Assembly: GCA_009843915.1 (NCBI GenBank)
Contig: VYCM01000070.1
Coordinates: 1-46,411 of the forward strand
Length of the DNA: 46,411 bases
Source of the DNA: Acidimicrobiaceae bacterium
GTDB taxonomy: Bacteria; Actinomycetota; Acidimicrobiia; Acidimicrobiales; Aldehydirespiratoraceae
Direction of reading: 5' to 3'
Numbering within the stretch: position 1 is the first letter of the stretch; the number at the start of each line of letters is the position of its first letter. The notes below the pieces were generated by a model. It made no database searches, was not told where the DNA came from, and was given only the letters and a program-made list of their open reading frames with translations. Shown here piece after piece: positions 17,609 to 26,510 of the stretch. The position numbers and the translations under genes are program-made.

Positions 17609-18130
17609 ATGGAACTGACCGTCAATTCCGTTTCCTGCACGGTGCAGTCGCCGCCGCTGACCTCGCTGCTGACCGTGCTGCGAGAAGAGCTCGATATCAC
17701 CAGCCCCAAGGCGGGCTGCGAATCTGGAGGTTGCGGGGCCTGCACAGTGCTGGTGGACGGCCAGCCCCGCCGATCCTGCCTGACCGCGCTCTGCACCCTG
17801 GACGGCTCAGAAGTCACCACCGTGGAGGGGCTGGGCACGCCCGAGGACCTGTCCAGGGTCCAGCAGGCCTTCATCCACCACTACGCCGCCCAGTGCGGCT
17901 TCTGCACCGACGGCCTGATCGTGGCGGCCACCGCCTACGTCGGCGGGGGAGGGTCGGCCGACACCGGCGACATCGGCGAGGCCCTGGCCGGGCACTACTG
18001 CCGCTGCACCGGGTACGTGAAGATCCTTGAGGCCGTGGCCGCCGTCGCCCGGGGCGACACCTTCGACACGGCGTCCACGGCGTCCAGCGCCAACAACACC
18101 TACGTGACCATCGCGGGGGCCGAGTCGTGA
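17609..18130 (+). CDS. Molybdenum hydroxylase, 2Fe-2S subunit (CoxS/XdhC-like small subunit)
   Basis: 173 aa. N-terminal plant-type ferredoxin cluster ligands Cys37, Cys42, Cys45, Cys57 (CESGGCGACTVLVDG) and C-terminal cluster ligands Cys96, Cys99, Cys131, Cys133 (CGFC and CRCTG). Both [2Fe-2S] sites are complete. It relays electrons from the Mo cofactor subunit to the FAD subunit. ATG 17609 begins 1 nt after the FAD subunit stop, so the two are tightly coupled. Confidence 0.93.
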   Translation: MELTVNSVSCTVQSPPLTSLLTVLREELDITSPKAGCESGGCGACTVLVDGQPRRSCLTALCTLDGSEVTTVEGLGTPEDLSRVQQAFIHHYAAQCGFCTDGLIVAATAYVGGGGSADTGDIGEALAGHYCRCTGYVKILEAVAAVARGDTFDTASTASSANNTYVTIAGAES

Positions 18131-18167
18131 GAGCCGCCGACCGCATGACACACCGAGGAGGTCAGAC

Positions 18168-19541
18168 ATGAAGGTCGTAGGAGCTCGCCTGCCGCGCTAC
18201 GACGGAGTGGGCCATGTGACCGGTCGCACCACCTACGTGGACGACGTGCGGGTACCGGGCATGCTGCACGCAGCCGCCCTGCGCTCCCCGCACCACAACG
18301 CCCGGATCACCCGTCTCGACATCGGCGCGGCCGCTGCCATGGCCGGCGTGCACGCCGTGGTCACCCACGCCGACGTGCCCCTGCTGGTGTACGGCCACCT
18401 CTCCGGCGCGGGCATCCCCGGCGACGAGCCCCTGCTGGCCAAGGACCACGTGCGCTACCGGGGCCAGCCGATCGCGCTGGTGGCCGCCGACACCGTGGAC
18501 ATCGCCCGGGCCGCGTGCGCCGCCATCGAAGTGGACTACGAGGAGTTGCCCGCGCTGTTCGATGTCCGCCTCGGCTTCGACGGCGACGCACCGGTGATCA
18601 ACGACACCTTCGGCAACTGGTACGACCAGTACGAGGGCAACCTCGACGTCCGTCAGATCCGCAAGGGCGACATCGATGCGGCCATGGACGCGGCCGACCT
18701 CATCGTGTCGGGCGTCTACCGGACCCAGTCCGTGGAGCAGGTCCCCCTGGAGACCCAGGTTTGCGTGGCCATTCCCGAGCCTGACGGGCGCCTCACCATC
18801 CACACCTGCACCCAGGCCATGTACTTCTCGCTGGGCGTGGTGTGCTCGCACCTCCAGCTGCCCATGAGCCAGGTCAAGATGGTGGGCGGCACCGTCGGCG
18901 GCGGCTTCGGCGGCAAGGTTGACACCGCCTCGGACACGCTGACCGCGCTGGCCGCGCGGAAGTCGGGGCAGCCCGTCAAGTGGCGCTGGACCCGAGAGGA
19001 GGAGATGCTCGCCTCGGGCAACCGCGGTCCCTGGCACATGGAGATCATCGACGCGGTCACGAGCGACGGGTGGATCCTGGGCCGCAAGATGCTCACCATC
19101 CACGACGCCGGCGCCTACGGACGTTTCTCGGTGTACGGCCTGACCAAGCACAGCTTCCACCACACCGGCGCATACAGCATCCCCAACCTGCACTTCGACG
19201 GCTACGTGGTGTTCACCAACAAGATCCCCACCACGGCCATGCGGGGCTACGGCGTCACCGGCCTGTCCACCGCCATCGAGGTGCACGCCGAGCGGGTCGC
19301 CAGGGAGCTGGGCATGGACCCCTACGAGTTCCGGCTCAAGAACGCCAACCGGGTCAACGACACCTCGCCCAACCGCATCGCCTACGAGGATCCCAGCACG
19401 GTGGAGGTGCTCCAGTCCCTGGCGGCCGCCACCGGCGTCGAGTTGGGCGACGGCCTGCGGGCGATGACCAGGGAGCAGCGCTCGGGCGACATGCTGCCGG
19501 ACCACCTGGTGGCCCAGATCGGATCAGGAGGAGGTCACTGA
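18168..19541 (+). CDS. Molybdenum hydroxylase, molybdopterin-binding subunit, N-terminal portion
   Basis: 457 aa, covering the small a/b hammerhead domain and the first molybdopterin-binding domain of the xanthine dehydrogenase family. Seen are GARLPRYDGVGHVTGRTTY at the N-terminus, HADVPLL, YRGQPIALVAADT, and the Mo-cofactor loop GGTVGGGFGGK near residue 240. Family large subunits are usually one chain of about 750-800 aa; here the chain ends at a TGA that overlaps the next ATG. The stop is not a frameshift scar, because a strong Shine-Dalgarno sequence precedes the next start. ATG follows GAGGAGGT. Substrate unknown. Confidence 0.88.
   Translation: MKVVGARLPRYDGVGHVTGRTTYVDDVRVPGMLHAAALRSPHHNARITRLDIGAAAAMAGVHAVVTHADVPLLVYGHLSGAGIPGDEPLLAKDHVRYRGQPIALVAADTVDIARAACAAIEVDYEELPALFDVRLGFDGDAPVINDTFGNWYDQYEGNLDVRQIRKGDIDAAMDAADLIVSGVYRTQSVEQVPLETQVCVAIPEPDGRLTIHTCTQAMYFSLGVVCSHLQLPMSQVKMVGGTVGGGFGGKVDTASDTLTALAARKSGQPVKWRWTREEEMLASGNRGPWHMEIIDAVTSDGWILGRKMLTIHDAGAYGRFSVYGLTKHSFHHTGAYSIPNLHFDGYVVFTNKIPTTAMRGYGVTGLSTAIEVHAERVARELGMDPYEFRLKNANRVNDTSPNRIAYEDPSTVEVLQSLAAATGVELGDGLRAMTREQRSGDMLPDHLVAQIGSGGGH
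19526..19535 (+). promoter_or_regulatory. Ribosome binding site for the second Mo-subunit gene
   Basis: AGGAGGAGGT ends 5 nt before ATG 19541, inside the 3' end of the preceding gene. This strong site shows that the C-terminal portion is meant to be initiated separately. Confidence 0.75.
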
Positions 19542-20641
19542 TGGCTGTGCATCGAGGCAAGGGCCTCGCCACTGTCGAGTACCCGACGGGCATGAACCAG
19601 AACGGCGATCCGTCGCAGGCCTGGATCAAGGTCAAGCCCGACGGCCGGGTGGACGTGTTCTCGGGCACGGCCGACATCGGCAACGGCTCCAAGACCGTCC
19701 AGTCGCAGATCGTGGCCGAGACGATCGGCGTGCCCTACGACTGGGTCACCTACGACAACTCCAACACCGACTCCTCGCCCATGTGCACCGGGACCTTCGC
19801 CTCGCGGGCCACCTTCGTGGCCGGCAACGCGGTGCTCAAAGCGGCCCGCCAGGTGCGTGAGCGCATCCTGGCGGTGGCGTCGCGCGAACTGGAGATCGAC
19901 CCGGCCGACCTTGAGGTGGCCGACGGCTCGGTGTCGGTCAAGGGCACGCCCGCCAAGTCGATGGGCGTGGACGAGGTGGCCGGGGCGGCCACCTTCGTGC
20001 ACGGTGAGCTGCTCACCGGCGACGGCGCCCACCTCAACCCGGGCGCGGCCATCATCGACCCCACCACCGGGGAGGTGGACAAGCCGCCCCACGCAGCCAT
20101 CTCCTACGCGGCCTGCACGGCCGAAGTCGAGGTGGACGACGAGACCGGGGACGTGCGGGTGCTGAGCCTCACCCAGGCCTACGACATCGGCCGGGCCATG
20201 AACCCCACCCTGGTTGAGGGCCAGATCGACGGCGGCGCGGTCATGGGCCTGGGTTTCGGTCTGCTGGAGGACTGCTACCCCTACTATCCGACCGCCGAGC
20301 ATCGGGGCGACGGCATGAACACCTACCACGTGCCGACCATGGCCGAGCTCCCCGAGATCAAGAACGTGCTGATGGAGAACCCGTCCTCGGGCGGCCCCTA
20401 CGGGGCCAAGGGCATCGGCGAGATGTCCAACAACGCCCAGCCCGCCGCCATCGCCAACGCCATCCACGACGCTGTGGGGGTGTGGGTCACGGAGTTCCCC
20501 ATCACCCCCGAGCGGGTGCTGGCCGCCCTCGACGCCAAGAGCGAGGGCCGCAGCGAGCCCCGCCGCGAGGGCCGGGTGGTGGCTTTCGACGAGGAGCTGT
20601 CGATCAACAGCTTCACGTCGGCCAAGACCTGGGGGGCGTGA
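19541..20641 (+). CDS. Molybdenum hydroxylase, molybdopterin-binding subunit, C-terminal portion
   Basis: 366 aa. The start overlaps the preceding stop as TGATG. Sequence begins GKGLATVEYPTGMNQNG and continues through the second Mo-binding domain: FSGTADIGNGSKTVQSQIVAE (family QG-type loop), EVDDETGDVRVL, GQIDGGAVMGLGFGL, and PYGAKGIGEM with Glu294 in the place of the family's catalytic glutamate. Together with the preceding gene it gives about 820 aa, the size of one standard large subunit. Nicotinate dehydrogenase of Eubacterium barkeri (NdhL/NdhM) is a known precedent for a two-gene Mo subunit. Confidence 0.88.
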   Translation: MAVHRGKGLATVEYPTGMNQNGDPSQAWIKVKPDGRVDVFSGTADIGNGSKTVQSQIVAETIGVPYDWVTYDNSNTDSSPMCTGTFASRATFVAGNAVLKAARQVRERILAVASRELEIDPADLEVADGSVSVKGTPAKSMGVDEVAGAATFVHGELLTGDGAHLNPGAAIIDPTTGEVDKPPHAAISYAACTAEVEVDDETGDVRVLSLTQAYDIGRAMNPTLVEGQIDGGAVMGLGFGLLEDCYPYYPTAEHRGDGMNTYHVPTMAELPEIKNVLMENPSSGGPYGAKGIGEMSNNAQPAAIANAIHDAVGVWVTEFPITPERVLAALDAKSEGRSEPRREGRVVAFDEELSINSFTSAKTWGA

Positions 20642-20684
20642 CGTCTCGACACATTCTTCCAAACCGCTAACAGGAGGCTGAACA

Positions 20685-21596
20685 ATGACCCTGCGCGCCA
20701 ATGACGACAGATTCTGGGGGCTCGTTGACCGGGACGCCGCGGTCGAGGTGATCGGCAGCGGCTTCACCTTCACCGAGGGTCCGATCTGGCATCCCCGGGA
20801 CCACTACCTGTTGTTCTCCGACATGCCCGGCGACGTGCGTCGCCGCTGGCAGGACGGCGAGGTGACCGAGGTTCTTCGACCGGCCGACAAGTGCAACGGC
20901 ATGACCTACGACGCGGACCTGAACCTGATCGTGTGCGAGCACTCCACCTCCAAGGTGATGCGCGAGCGCCCCGACGGCAGCCGCGAGACGGTGGCCTCGC
21001 ACTTCGAGGGAGTGGAGCTGAACAGCCCCAACGATGTGGTTGTCCGGGCCGACGGCACGATCTACTTCTCCGACCCGTGGTACGGCCGCATGCCGGGCTT
21101 CGGCTTGGAGCGTCCCCGCGAGCTGGGCTGGCAGGGCGTGTTCCGGGTGGCGCCCGGCGCCGACGGCACCACGCAGCTCTGCGTGGATCAGGACACCTTC
21201 GACCAGCCCAACGGCCTGTGCTTCTCGCCCGACGAGTCGCTGCTGTACATCAACGACACGACGCACGCGCTGGTGCGGGTCTACAGCGTTAACGCCGACG
21301 GCTCCCTCGACGGCGGCGACGTGTTCGTCGATGGGCTGTCGGACGACGACGTGGCCGGCGTGCCCGACGGCATGAAGTGCGACGAGCAGGGCAACATCTG
21401 GGTGACGGGCCCGGGCGGCGTGTGGGTGTTCGACTCCGACGCCAACCATCTGGGCGTCGTCGAGATCGACGAGGTGGTGGCCAACCTGCACTGGGGAGGA
21501 CCCGACTTCCACACCCTGTTCTTCGCGTCGTCCACTTCCGTGCGCTCGCTGCCGACCATCGTCGGCCCCCACATCGAGGGGTTCATGCGGGCCTGA
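20685..21596 (+). CDS. SMP-30/gluconolactonase-family lactonase
   Basis: 303 aa six-bladed propeller hydrolase. Candidate metal ligands are the Glu of FTFTEGPIWHP, the Asn of NGLCFSPDESLLYIND and the Asp of VPDGMKCDEQGNIWVTG. Members open lactones after oxidation of a sugar or ring substrate. AGGAGG (20672-20677) is 7 nt before the ATG. It follows the hydroxylase by 43 bp, so a role on a lactone or cyclic product of that enzyme is a reasonable inference. Confidence 0.87.
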   Translation: MTLRANDDRFWGLVDRDAAVEVIGSGFTFTEGPIWHPRDHYLLFSDMPGDVRRRWQDGEVTEVLRPADKCNGMTYDADLNLIVCEHSTSKVMRERPDGSRETVASHFEGVELNSPNDVVVRADGTIYFSDPWYGRMPGFGLERPRELGWQGVFRVAPGADGTTQLCVDQDTFDQPNGLCFSPDESLLYINDTTHALVRVYSVNADGSLDGGDVFVDGLSDDDVAGVPDGMKCDEQGNIWVTGPGGVWVFDSDANHLGVVEIDEVVANLHWGGPDFHTLFFASSTSVRSLPTIVGPHIEGFMRA

Positions 21597-21630
21597 CGGT
21601 CCGTCCACCACTCAACCCGAAGGAGATCCC

Positions 21631-22239
21631 ATGGCACTGGAACTAGACCCCGGACGCTGCGCCCTGATCATCCAGGACATGCAGAACGCGTCCCTCACCG
21701 AGGGCGGCGCGTTCTCGACGCCCGAGTCCCGCGCCCACCACGCCGAGCAGAACCTCGAAGCCAACATCAACCGGCTCGCCGACCGCTGCCGGGAGCTCGG
21801 CATCCCCGTGCTGCACGTCTGGTTCATCGTGGAGCCGGGCTCGCCGGGCTTCAAGGTGAACGCGGGCCTCTTCGAGGCGGTGGCCTCGTCGGGCAGCCTC
21901 GACCGCGGCTCATGGGGGGCGGAGCCGTCCGCGGCGACGGCCCCGAAGGAAGGCGACTTCATCATCGAGAAGATGCGCATGAGCGCGTTCCATGGCACCA
22001 AGCTCGACACCATGATGAAGGGCTTCGGGCGGGACACGCTGATCCTGAGCGGCGTGCTGACCAACATGGCCATGTCCCACACGGCCCGCACCGGCGCCGA
22101 CCTCGGGTACTACGTCGTGTTCCCGGAGGACGCAGCCGGCTCGTTCGACGGCGAGTGGCACCGGGTGGCGGTCGACTACGCCCTCCAGAACGTCTCCACC
22201 GTCACCGACACCGACACAGTCCTGGCCGCTCTCGCCTGA
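21631..22239 (+). CDS. Isochorismatase-like hydrolase lacking the nucleophilic cysteine
   Basis: 202 aa. The fold is clear: catalytic-type Asp16 in ALIIQDMQN, Lys114 in IIEKMRMSAFHGT, and the strand-turn LSGVLTNMAMSHTARTGADLG. In cysteine hydrolases of this superfamily (nicotinamidase, carbamoylsarcosine amidase, maleamate amidase) the last motif carries Cys where this protein has Ala147. True isochorismatases such as EntB also lack that Cys. AAGGAG lies upstream of the ATG. It is the last gene of the plus-strand catabolic block. Either it hydrolyses an enol-ether-like bond without covalent catalysis, or it binds rather than cleaves an amide. Confidence 0.83.
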   Translation: MALELDPGRCALIIQDMQNASLTEGGAFSTPESRAHHAEQNLEANINRLADRCRELGIPVLHVWFIVEPGSPGFKVNAGLFEAVASSGSLDRGSWGAEPSAATAPKEGDFIIEKMRMSAFHGTKLDTMMKGFGRDTLILSGVLTNMAMSHTARTGADLGYYVVFPEDAAGSFDGEWHRVAVDYALQNVSTVTDTDTVLAALA

Positions 22240-22284
22240 ATCGGCAACCCTCCGCGTGGCGCTCCGCCAGGGGCGTGGCACGCT

Positions 22285-22632
22285 ATGGCGGTGACCGCGG
22301 CCGCCGAACCAGACACTTCGCACCCCGGCGCGTCGCCCCAAGTCCCGGCCGAGCGGGTCTTCAGCACTTCGGTGGTGGTGTCGGGGGTGCGCTGCTTCCT
22401 GTTCTACGTGCTGTTCCCGTGGCTGCTGCCCGCGGCCGGCATCGCCTCGGGGGTGGGCTCGGGCATCGGCCTGGCCATCGGCGGGGTGGCCATCGTGTTC
22501 AACGTCCTGAGCATCCGCCGCTTCCAGCGCACCAGGCACCGCTACCGGTGGCTGATCTCCGCGCTCAACGCGGCGATCATCGTGCTGCTGACGGTCCTGA
22601 TGGTGATCGACCTCAACGACCTCCTCGCCTGA
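22285..22632 (+). CDS. Small multi-pass membrane protein, function unknown
   Basis: 115 aa with about three hydrophobic segments (near residues 30-50, 55-75 and 90-110) separated by a basic loop SIRRFQRTRHRYRW. The N-terminus is Ala/Pro rich. It resembles small actinobacterial membrane proteins of no assigned function. It ends 3 bp before the mutase GTG start and is therefore likely cotranscribed with it. Confidence 0.7.
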   Translation: MAVTAAAEPDTSHPGASPQVPAERVFSTSVVVSGVRCFLFYVLFPWLLPAAGIASGVGSGIGLAIGGVAIVFNVLSIRRFQRTRHRYRWLISALNAAIIVLLTVLMVIDLNDLLA

Positions 22633-22635
22633 GCC

Positions 22636-24798
22636 GTGACCACGATCCCGGACTTCTCGCTGATCGAGCTGCACGACGGTGACGCTGCCGGCCAACCGCC
22701 GGCCGCCGCCATCGACCCGGTGCCGTTCGAGACGCCCGAGGGCATCGGTGTCCCGCCCCTGGCCGGCCCCGACGACATCGAGGGCGCCGACTTCGTGGCC
22801 AGCTACCCGGGTCTGCCGCCGTTCGTCCGCGGGCCCTACCCCACGATGTACGCGTCCCGACCCTGGACGATCCGACAGTACGCGGGGTTCTCCACCGCCG
22901 AGGAGTCCAACGCCTTCTACCGCCGCAACCTGGCCGCGGGCCAGCGGGGCCTGTCGGTCGCCTTCGACCTCCCCACCCACCGGGGCTACGACTCCGACAT
23001 CCCCCGGGTGGCCGGCGACGTCGGCATGGCCGGGGTGGCCATCGACTCGATCCTCGACATGCGGATCCTGTTCGACGGCATCCCGCTGGACAGGATGACG
23101 GTGTCGATGACCATGAACGGCGCGGTGCTGCCGGTGCTCGCCCTCTACGTGGTGGCCGCGGAGGAGCAGGGCGTGGCCCCCGAGCAGCTCGCCGGGACCA
23201 TCCAGAACGACATCCTCAAGGAGTTCATGGTCCGCAACACGTTCATCTACCCGCCGGCACCGTCGATGAGGATCGTGGCCGACATCATCGCCTTCACCGC
23301 CGAGCGGATGCGGAGGTTCAACTCGATCTCGGTCTCCGGCTACCACATGCAGGAGGCGGGAGCGACCCTCGACATCGAACTGGCCTACACCCTCGCCAAC
23401 GGGGTGGAGTACACCCGGGCCGGGCTCGCCGCGGGGTTGGACATCGACGAGTTCGCCCCCCGACTCAGCTTCTTCTGGTGCGTGGGCATGAACTTCTTCA
23501 TGGAGGTGGCCAAGCTGCGGGCGGCCCGGTTGCTGTGGACCCGGCTGATGAGCCAGTTCGAGCCCCAGGATCCACGCTCGCAGTGCCTGCGGACCCACTG
23601 CCAGACCAGCGGTTGGAGCCTCACCGCCCAGGATCCCTACAACAACGTGGTCCGGACCTGCGTCGAGGCCATGGCGGCCACCCAGGGTCACACGCAGTCG
23701 CTGCACACCAACGCATTCGACGAGGCGCTGGCCCTGCCGTCCGACTTCTCGGCCCGCATTGCCCGCAACACGCAGCTGTTCCTCCAGCACGAGTCGGGCA
23801 TCACCCGCACCGTCGACCCCTGGGGCGGCAGCTACCACGTGGAGCGGCTCACCAAGCTGCTGGCCGAGCGGGCCTGGGCCCACATCTGCGAGGTCGAGGA
23901 GCTTGGGGGGATGGCCGCGGCGATCTCCACCGGCCTTCCCAAGCTCCGGATCGAGGAGGCCGCCGCCCGTACCCAGGCCCGCATCGACTCGGGCCGCCAG
24001 GCCGTGGTCGGCGTGAACCGCTACCGCGTCGAAGACGGTGGGAGCACTTCGGTGGAGGTCCGCCGGATCGACAACGCCGAGGTGCGCCGGCGGCAGATCG
24101 CCCGGCTCGAGCAGCTGCGGGCCGGGCGCGACGCCGCACGCCTGCGGGCCGCTCTGGACGCCTTGACGGCGGCTGCCCGCACCGGTGAGGGGAACCTTCT
24201 GGCGCTGTCGATCGACGCGGCCCGGGCCCACGCGACGGTCGGGGAGATCAGCGACGCCCTCGAAACCGTCTACGGTCGTCATGTGGCCGAGATCAGATCG
24301 GTGGAGGGCGTGTACCGCGAGGAGGCGCGACCGGCGGACTCCGGTGCGGGCGACCGCGGTACCGGCATCGATGCTGTGAGAGCACGGGTGGACGAGTTCG
24401 CCGACCGGCACGGCCGCCGCCCCCGGATCCTGGTGGCGAAGGTGGGGCAGGACGGTCACGACCGGGGCCAGAAGGTGATCGCCACCGCCTTCGCAGATCT
24501 CGGTTTCGACGTGGACGTGGGCCCGCTGTTCGCCACACCCGCCGAGGTCGCCCGCCAGGCGGTGGAGGCCGACGTGCACGTGGTCGGGGTGTCGACGCTG
24601 GCCGCGGGCCATCTCACCCTCGTGCCCCAGCTGCGCGACGAGCTAGAGGAGCTGGGCCGGGACGACATTGCCATCGTGGTGGGCGGGGTCGTCCCCGCCG
24701 CCGACGTCGACGAACTGCTGGCCGCCGGCGCGGTCGCGGTCTACCCGCCGGGCACAGTGATCTCAGAGGCCGCCGCCGAACTGCTGGAGCACCTCTAG
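22636..24798 (+). CDS. Methylmalonyl-CoA mutase, single-chain type
   Basis: 720 aa. Interconverts (R)-methylmalonyl-CoA and succinyl-CoA with adenosylcobalamin, linking propionate, odd-chain and branched substrates to the TCA cycle. The catalytic barrel includes [18 protein letters not shown] (Tyr72, equivalent to the active-site Tyr that isobutyryl-type mutases replace), [18 protein letters not shown] and [13 protein letters not shown]. The C-terminal B12 domain carries GQDGHDRG with the cobalt-ligating His608. The residue between TMYA and RPW is Ser74, where bacterial and human mutases I recall have Phe. GTG start. meaB follows after 2 bp. Confidence 0.93.
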   Translation: MTTIPDFSLIELHDGDAAGQPPAAAIDPVPFETPEGIGVPPLAGPDDIEGADFVASYPGLPPFVRGPYPTMYASRPWTIRQYAGFSTAEESNAFYRRNLAAGQRGLSVAFDLPTHRGYDSDIPRVAGDVGMAGVAIDSILDMRILFDGIPLDRMTVSMTMNGAVLPVLALYVVAAEEQGVAPEQLAGTIQNDILKEFMVRNTFIYPPAPSMRIVADIIAFTAERMRRFNSISVSGYHMQEAGATLDIELAYTLANGVEYTRAGLAAGLDIDEFAPRLSFFWCVGMNFFMEVAKLRAARLLWTRLMSQFEPQDPRSQCLRTHCQTSGWSLTAQDPYNNVVRTCVEAMAATQGHTQSLHTNAFDEALALPSDFSARIARNTQLFLQHESGITRTVDPWGGSYHVERLTKLLAERAWAHICEVEELGGMAAAISTGLPKLRIEEAAARTQARIDSGRQAVVGVNRYRVEDGGSTSVEVRRIDNAEVRRRQIARLEQLRAGRDAARLRAALDALTAAARTGEGNLLALSIDAARAHATVGEISDALETVYGRHVAEIRSVEGVYREEARPADSGAGDRGTGIDAVRARVDEFADRHGRRPRILVAKVGQDGHDRGQKVIATAFADLGFDVDVGPLFATPAEVARQAVEADVHVVGVSTLAAGHLTLVPQLRDELEELGRDDIAIVVGGVVPAADVDELLAAGAVAVYPPGTVISEAAAELLEHL

Positions 24799-24800
24799 GC

Positions 24801-25760
24801 ATGGAAGACCTCGTCGCCGGCGTGCTGGCGGGGGACCGCACCTCGCTAGGTCGCGCCATCACCCTGGTGGAGTCGACCCGGCCCGACGACCGCCGCGATG
24901 CCCAGGAGCTGCTCGCGCAGCTCCTGCCCCACGCGGGCGGAGCCCACCGGGTGGGCATCAGCGGCGTGCCCGGCGCGGGCAAGTCGACGCTCATCGACTC
25001 CCTGGGCACCCGGCTCACCCGCGCCGGCCACCGGGTGGGCGTGCTGGCCGTTGATCCCTCGAGCATGGTCACCGGCGGATCGATCCTTGGCGACAAGACC
25101 CGCATGGCCACCCTGGCGGCCGACGAGAACGCATTCATCCGGCCTTCACCGTCGGCGGGGACGCTCGGCGGCGTGACCAGCACCACCCCTCACGCGATCA
25201 CCGTGCTGGAAGCGGCCGGCTACCACGTGGTGCTGGTCGAGACGATGGGTGTCGGCCAGTCGGAGGCGGCCGTGCACGCGTCGGTCGACTGTCTCTGTGT
25301 GTTGGTGCTGGCCGGTGCCGGCGACGAGTTGCAGACGGTCAAGAGGGGCCTGCTGGAGCTGGCCGATGTCCTTGCGGTCAACAAGGCCGACGGCGACAAC
25401 GAGCAGGCGGCCCGGCTGGCCGCGGCCGAGTTCCGGCGGGCGCTGCCCCTGCTGGCGCCGACGAGCGGGGAGGGTCCTCCACCGGTGATGGCGGTCTCGG
25501 CCGCGACCGGAGCAGGCGTGGACGAGCTGTGGGACTGCATTGTCGAGCACCGCCGCACGCTCGAAGCCTCCGGTGCCCTGGCTGCACGGAGAGCCCGGGG
25601 CCGTCTGGCCTGGATGCGAGTGCTGCTGGAACGCCGCCTGCTCGAGCATTTCGAGGCCCAGCCCGGCCTGGCGGAGCGCCGAGCCGAGCTCGAACACGCT
25701 GTCGAGCAGGACCAGATCACTCCAGAGGCCGCCGTCGAGCAACTCCTCTCGGTGCCCTGA
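24801..25760 (+). CDS. meaB: Methylmalonyl-CoA mutase-associated GTPase MeaB
   Basis: 319 aa G3E-family P-loop GTPase that protects and reloads cobalamin in the mutase. N-terminal helices, then Walker A GVPGAGKST (residues 55-63), a Mg-binding VDPSS, GDKTRM, VETMGVGQSE (G3 region) and NKAD (G4). The C-terminal helical dimerisation region is complete. ATG immediately follows the mutase stop, a textbook pairing that supports the mutase assignment. Confidence 0.95.
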   Translation: MEDLVAGVLAGDRTSLGRAITLVESTRPDDRRDAQELLAQLLPHAGGAHRVGISGVPGAGKSTLIDSLGTRLTRAGHRVGVLAVDPSSMVTGGSILGDKTRMATLAADENAFIRPSPSAGTLGGVTSTTPHAITVLEAAGYHVVLVETMGVGQSEAAVHASVDCLCVLVLAGAGDELQTVKRGLLELADVLAVNKADGDNEQAARLAAAEFRRALPLLAPTSGEGPPPVMAVSAATGAGVDELWDCIVEHRRTLEASGALAARRARGRLAWMRVLLERRLLEHFEAQPGLAERRAELEHAVEQDQITPEAAVEQLLSVP

Positions 25761-25782
25761 GCCCGGTCGCCTCGCCTCCGGG

Positions 25783-26493
25783 CTAGCGGGCGCGGAGGGT
25801 GAGGTTCTTGCGGTTGGTGATCTTGTAGTGGCGGTGGTCGTGGGTTATCCAGCCCAGCCGGACGAAGGCGTGGATCGCCTTGTTGACCCGCTCGCGGCTG
25901 GCTCCCACCATGGAGGCGAGCTCCTCCTGGGTGAGGGGCATCTCGAACTCGTCTCTGTCGCCGGCCATCTCCAGCAGACGCTTGGCGGTACGTCCCATCA
26001 CGTCCAGGAACACGGTGTCGGACAGCGCCTGGTCGGTTGCCCTCAGCCTCCGGGCCAGGAGTTGCACCGCGCTCCACAGCGCCGTCGGATGATTCTCGTA
26101 GAGCAGCCGCAGTTCGGCGTAGGGCACCACCAGCACGTCGGACTCCTCCAGGGCGCGGGCCTGTGCCGAACGGTTGTGGCCGTCGAGGAATCCCATCTCG
26201 CCGAACAGCTCACCGGGACCCAGCACCGCCAGGAGCGACTCCCGCCCGTCGTCGGACTCCTGGGCGATGGCCACCCGGCCCGACAGCACCAAGTAGAACT
26301 CGCCGGGCTCGTCTCCCTCCTCGAACAGGACCACGTTCCGCTGTAGTGACTGCACGTTGCCGGCGGCCGCGATGTGATCGAGCTGCCCGTCGTCGAGTTC
26401 GGCGAAGAGAATCGTCTCCCGCAGAGCCCCCCGCAGCGCGTCCGGGGAGGCCTCGATGGCCGTATCGGTAGCCGCGGAGGTGGTGTCGGACAT
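25783..26493 (-). CDS. Crp/Fnr-family transcriptional regulator
   Basis: 236 aa. N-terminal cyclic-nucleotide-binding domain (VVLFEEGDEPGEFYLVLSG, LGPGELFGEMGFLDG, then RSAQARALEESDVLVV), a long dimerisation helix, and a C-terminal winged helix with LTQEELASMVGASRERVNK. The phosphate-cassette GELFGEMGFLDG with Arg-Ser two residues later fits a cAMP-type pocket. ATG 26493 is preferred over GTG 26508. The start codons of this gene and divergent ispD are only 23 bp apart, so binding here would affect both. Confidence 0.9.
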   Translation of the reverse strand: MSDTTSAATDTAIEASPDALRGALRETILFAELDDGQLDHIAAAGNVQSLQRNVVLFEEGDEPGEFYLVLSGRVAIAQESDDGRESLLAVLGPGELFGEMGFLDGHNRSAQARALEESDVLVVPYAELRLLYENHPTALWSAVQLLARRLRATDQALSDTVFLDVMGRTAKRLLEMAGDRDEFEMPLTQEELASMVGASRERVNKAIHAFVRLGWITHDHRHYKITNRKNLTLRAR

Positions 26494-26503
26494 AGCAACG
26501 GCC

Positions 26504-26510
26504 CACACTA
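26504..26510. promoter_or_regulatory. Overlapping divergent -10 boxes
   Basis: On the minus strand TAGTGT (26505-26510) is 11 nt before the Crp-family ATG; on the plus strand CACACT (26504-26509) is 7 nt before the ispD GTG. The 23-bp gap has no Shine-Dalgarno for either gene. The plus-strand box is weak. Confidence 0.35.

Noticed and set aside
16819-20641. Naming the hydroxylase xanthine, nicotinate or CO dehydrogenase
   Set aside because: The motifs visible show only the family. The CO-dehydrogenase CSFR-type loop is not seen, and no pathway partner fixes xanthine or nicotinate as the substrate.
21910-24612. A 900-codon open frame on the minus strand
   Set aside because: It lies antisense to methylmalonyl-CoA mutase and its neighbours and has the same biased composition. 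The plus-strand protein is beyond doubt.
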